The notes under the pieces: generated by a model | What the model was told of the DNA's origin: nothing | The model's input: only the letters and a program-made list of their open reading frames with translations | The model's database searches: none | Program-made: the position numbers and the translations under genes | Shown here: one piece after another, positions 62,801 through 64,000 of the stretch | Numbering within the stretch: position 1 is the stretch's first letter | Layout of the letters: every line of letters starts with the position of its first letter | Source: Folioceros fuciformis | Lineage: Eukaryota; Anthocerotophyta; Anthocerotopsida; Anthocerotales | Direction: 5' to 3' | Length of the DNA stretch: 64,000 nucleotides | Assembly: GCA_049999805.1 (NCBI GenBank) | Contig: JBNGIO010005869.1 | Span: 1-64,000, forward strand

Positions 62801-63516
62801 AAGTTCCAGATACTGAAGTCCCTTCTGAACGAAGGAAACCAGTGCACCAGGAGGCACCTGATTTCCATCAATGACAGTCTTGTTCAGCCCAGCCTCGTAA
62901 CCTAGAACGAACGCACTGTGTTGGAAGCCTGCACCACAAGCAAAACAAAACGGGTCAAGGGCTACAGCGACACAAAACCCAAGACGGTAGACCGTGGGCG
63001 TCAAGCTACTGCACTACAACACGACTATATATATTCCGTCCCAAGACAGCAAAAGAAAACGACGAATCCTAGCACAAATCACACAAACAAAAGTAGATAA
63101 TACTAACTCTATTAGGCCATCCTCTCTGCAAAGACCTTAGTTTCCATCTCTAGAGAAGATTATGAGGACAAAACTAGCTGAACCACTTGACAGTCCTCTA
63201 CTGGTGGAGAGGAAACATCCCTGTTTCCCAAATTGCAAGTAGGATGAACTTCCTAGCATGCCACGCCACGAGAATCATGCGATTAAGATCATGTCTCCAA
63301 TTAGGGCAACGGAGCCAAATCTGCTGCACGCTTAAAATCGCACATGGCAGGGCTCAGTGCAACCAGACCAGTCAGCTGGCTACACAACTGACACTCAACA
63401 CACACTGCTGGGCATAGAAGCTCACGTTCCCTACCGTAAATAGCAGCACAAGTACCTGACTCCTGAAGGTATCGAAATATCAGAAAATTGAGCTCGACAG
63501 AAGTGATGGCAGACAT
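59807..63516 (-). CDS. HOS15: LisH/WD40 protein, HOS15/TBL1 type chromatin corepressor
   Basis: Thirteen exons with consistent phases: 63456-63516, 62783-62928, 62286-62655, 61838-61935, 61708-61754, 61295-61445, 61135-61198, 60896-61054, 60672-60793, 60468-60596, 60289-60362, 60115-60189, 59807-60026; 571 aa (Arabidopsis HOS15 613). LisH at the N-terminus, [34 protein letters not shown]; then [20 protein letters not shown]; a long Lys/Arg/Glu/Asp repeat region; then WD repeats, e.g. [95 protein letters not shown], ending [11 protein letters not shown]. The family works in nucleus with histone deacetylases and, in plants, as a CUL4 substrate receptor, in stress and flowering control. Confidence 0.97.
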
Positions 63517-64000
63517 TGGCGCCCACTCTCATACCACGCTCACTGAGCACATTTCACAGCCCTCGCCGCCAAGCCCAGTTCAGCTCGCAGTACGCGAATA
63601 CGTCGACTCCACCTGCTTGCCCAGTGCAACCGCTATCACTCGTCAGGAAGGACCCATGTCGATGTCTTCCCGCCGGAATAGATGCATCCCAGTAAGTACG
63701 TAGATGGGTTGGTGACCACCCACGCTCATCACCTACCGGCAAATCCCGGTGACCACGAAAAACCGAAGCATTACTAACGGACGGGCGTACCACAGCAAAC
63801 AGACAGCTCCAGAAACAGAACTCCCCGTTAGGCAGTAGTACTTCCCGGTTAATGACCAGTGTCTAGTGTTAAATAGTATTTGCTTCTTGGTGTCTTGAAT
63901 GTGATATCTTCACTTACTTTTATACAGCATCTTGTTTAATGTTGGATGCAAGGAGTTTGTAGCTCTTCATTAGTCTCTTTGACTTCATCAAGAGGTTGAA
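63517..64000. other. upstream region of HOS15-like gene
   Basis: Expected promoter and 5' UTR of the WD40 gene. No other feature supported before the window ends. Confidence 0.5.

Overview
The window reads as nuclear DNA of a streptophyte, most likely a land plant with a compact genome. It holds class III peroxidase, GH3, purple acid phosphatase, OEP80, cyclopropylsterol isomerase, HOS15-type WD40, P-class PPR and LRR receptor kinase genes. Introns are short (about 70-190 nt, GT-AG), exons are GC-rich, and there is a Ty1/copia retrotransposon and an interstitial TTTAGGG-type repeat. A non-seed plant (bryophyte or lycophyte grade) is my inference from intron size and gene style; the species cannot be named from sequence alone. 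There are three runs of N: 9184-9283, 16084-16183 and 41044-41443.

Layout. 0-8 kb: 3' end of a class III peroxidase with a broken duplicate beside it, a plastid-type glycerol-3-phosphate dehydrogenase, and two tandem secreted SGNH/CE6-type esterases, one of which has lost catalytic residues. 8-16.5 kb: AT-rich repeats and a gene-poor accessory region with unrecognised or decayed ORFs, including an integrase-core relic. 16.4-24.1 kb: minisatellites split by a complete copia element on the minus strand (16926-23729) with 258-bp LTRs, a 5-bp target duplication, a primer-binding site, three in-frame stops and two extra ORFs. 24.2-25.9 kb: a foldback-like inverted-repeat structure. 26-27.4 kb: a GH3 pseudogene.

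28.6-64 kb is the gene-dense part. On the minus strand: an intronless PXC2-like LRR receptor kinase, a PPR protein, a tail-anchored purple acid phosphatase, a plastid-type class 3 lipase (interrupted by N), and cyclopropylsterol isomerase CPI1. CPI1 is head-to-head with the plus-strand OEP80 gene (16 exons). Then, on the minus strand: a second LRR receptor kinase whose kinase domain looks WAK-type, an unrecognised small multi-exon gene, an F-box/LRR gene, and a 13-exon HOS15/TBL1-like WD40 gene. Where I list exons, splice sites were read by eye and checked by phase arithmetic.

The genes do not form one pathway. Plastid and lipid functions recur (GLY1-type GPDH, OEP80, PLA1-type lipase, CPI1), but there is no operon-like logic. 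The most unusual material is in the retrotransposon (extra 5' ORF, antisense ORF, non-canonical LTR ends), the integrase-bearing accessory region, the foldback structure and the catalytically altered esterase copy.
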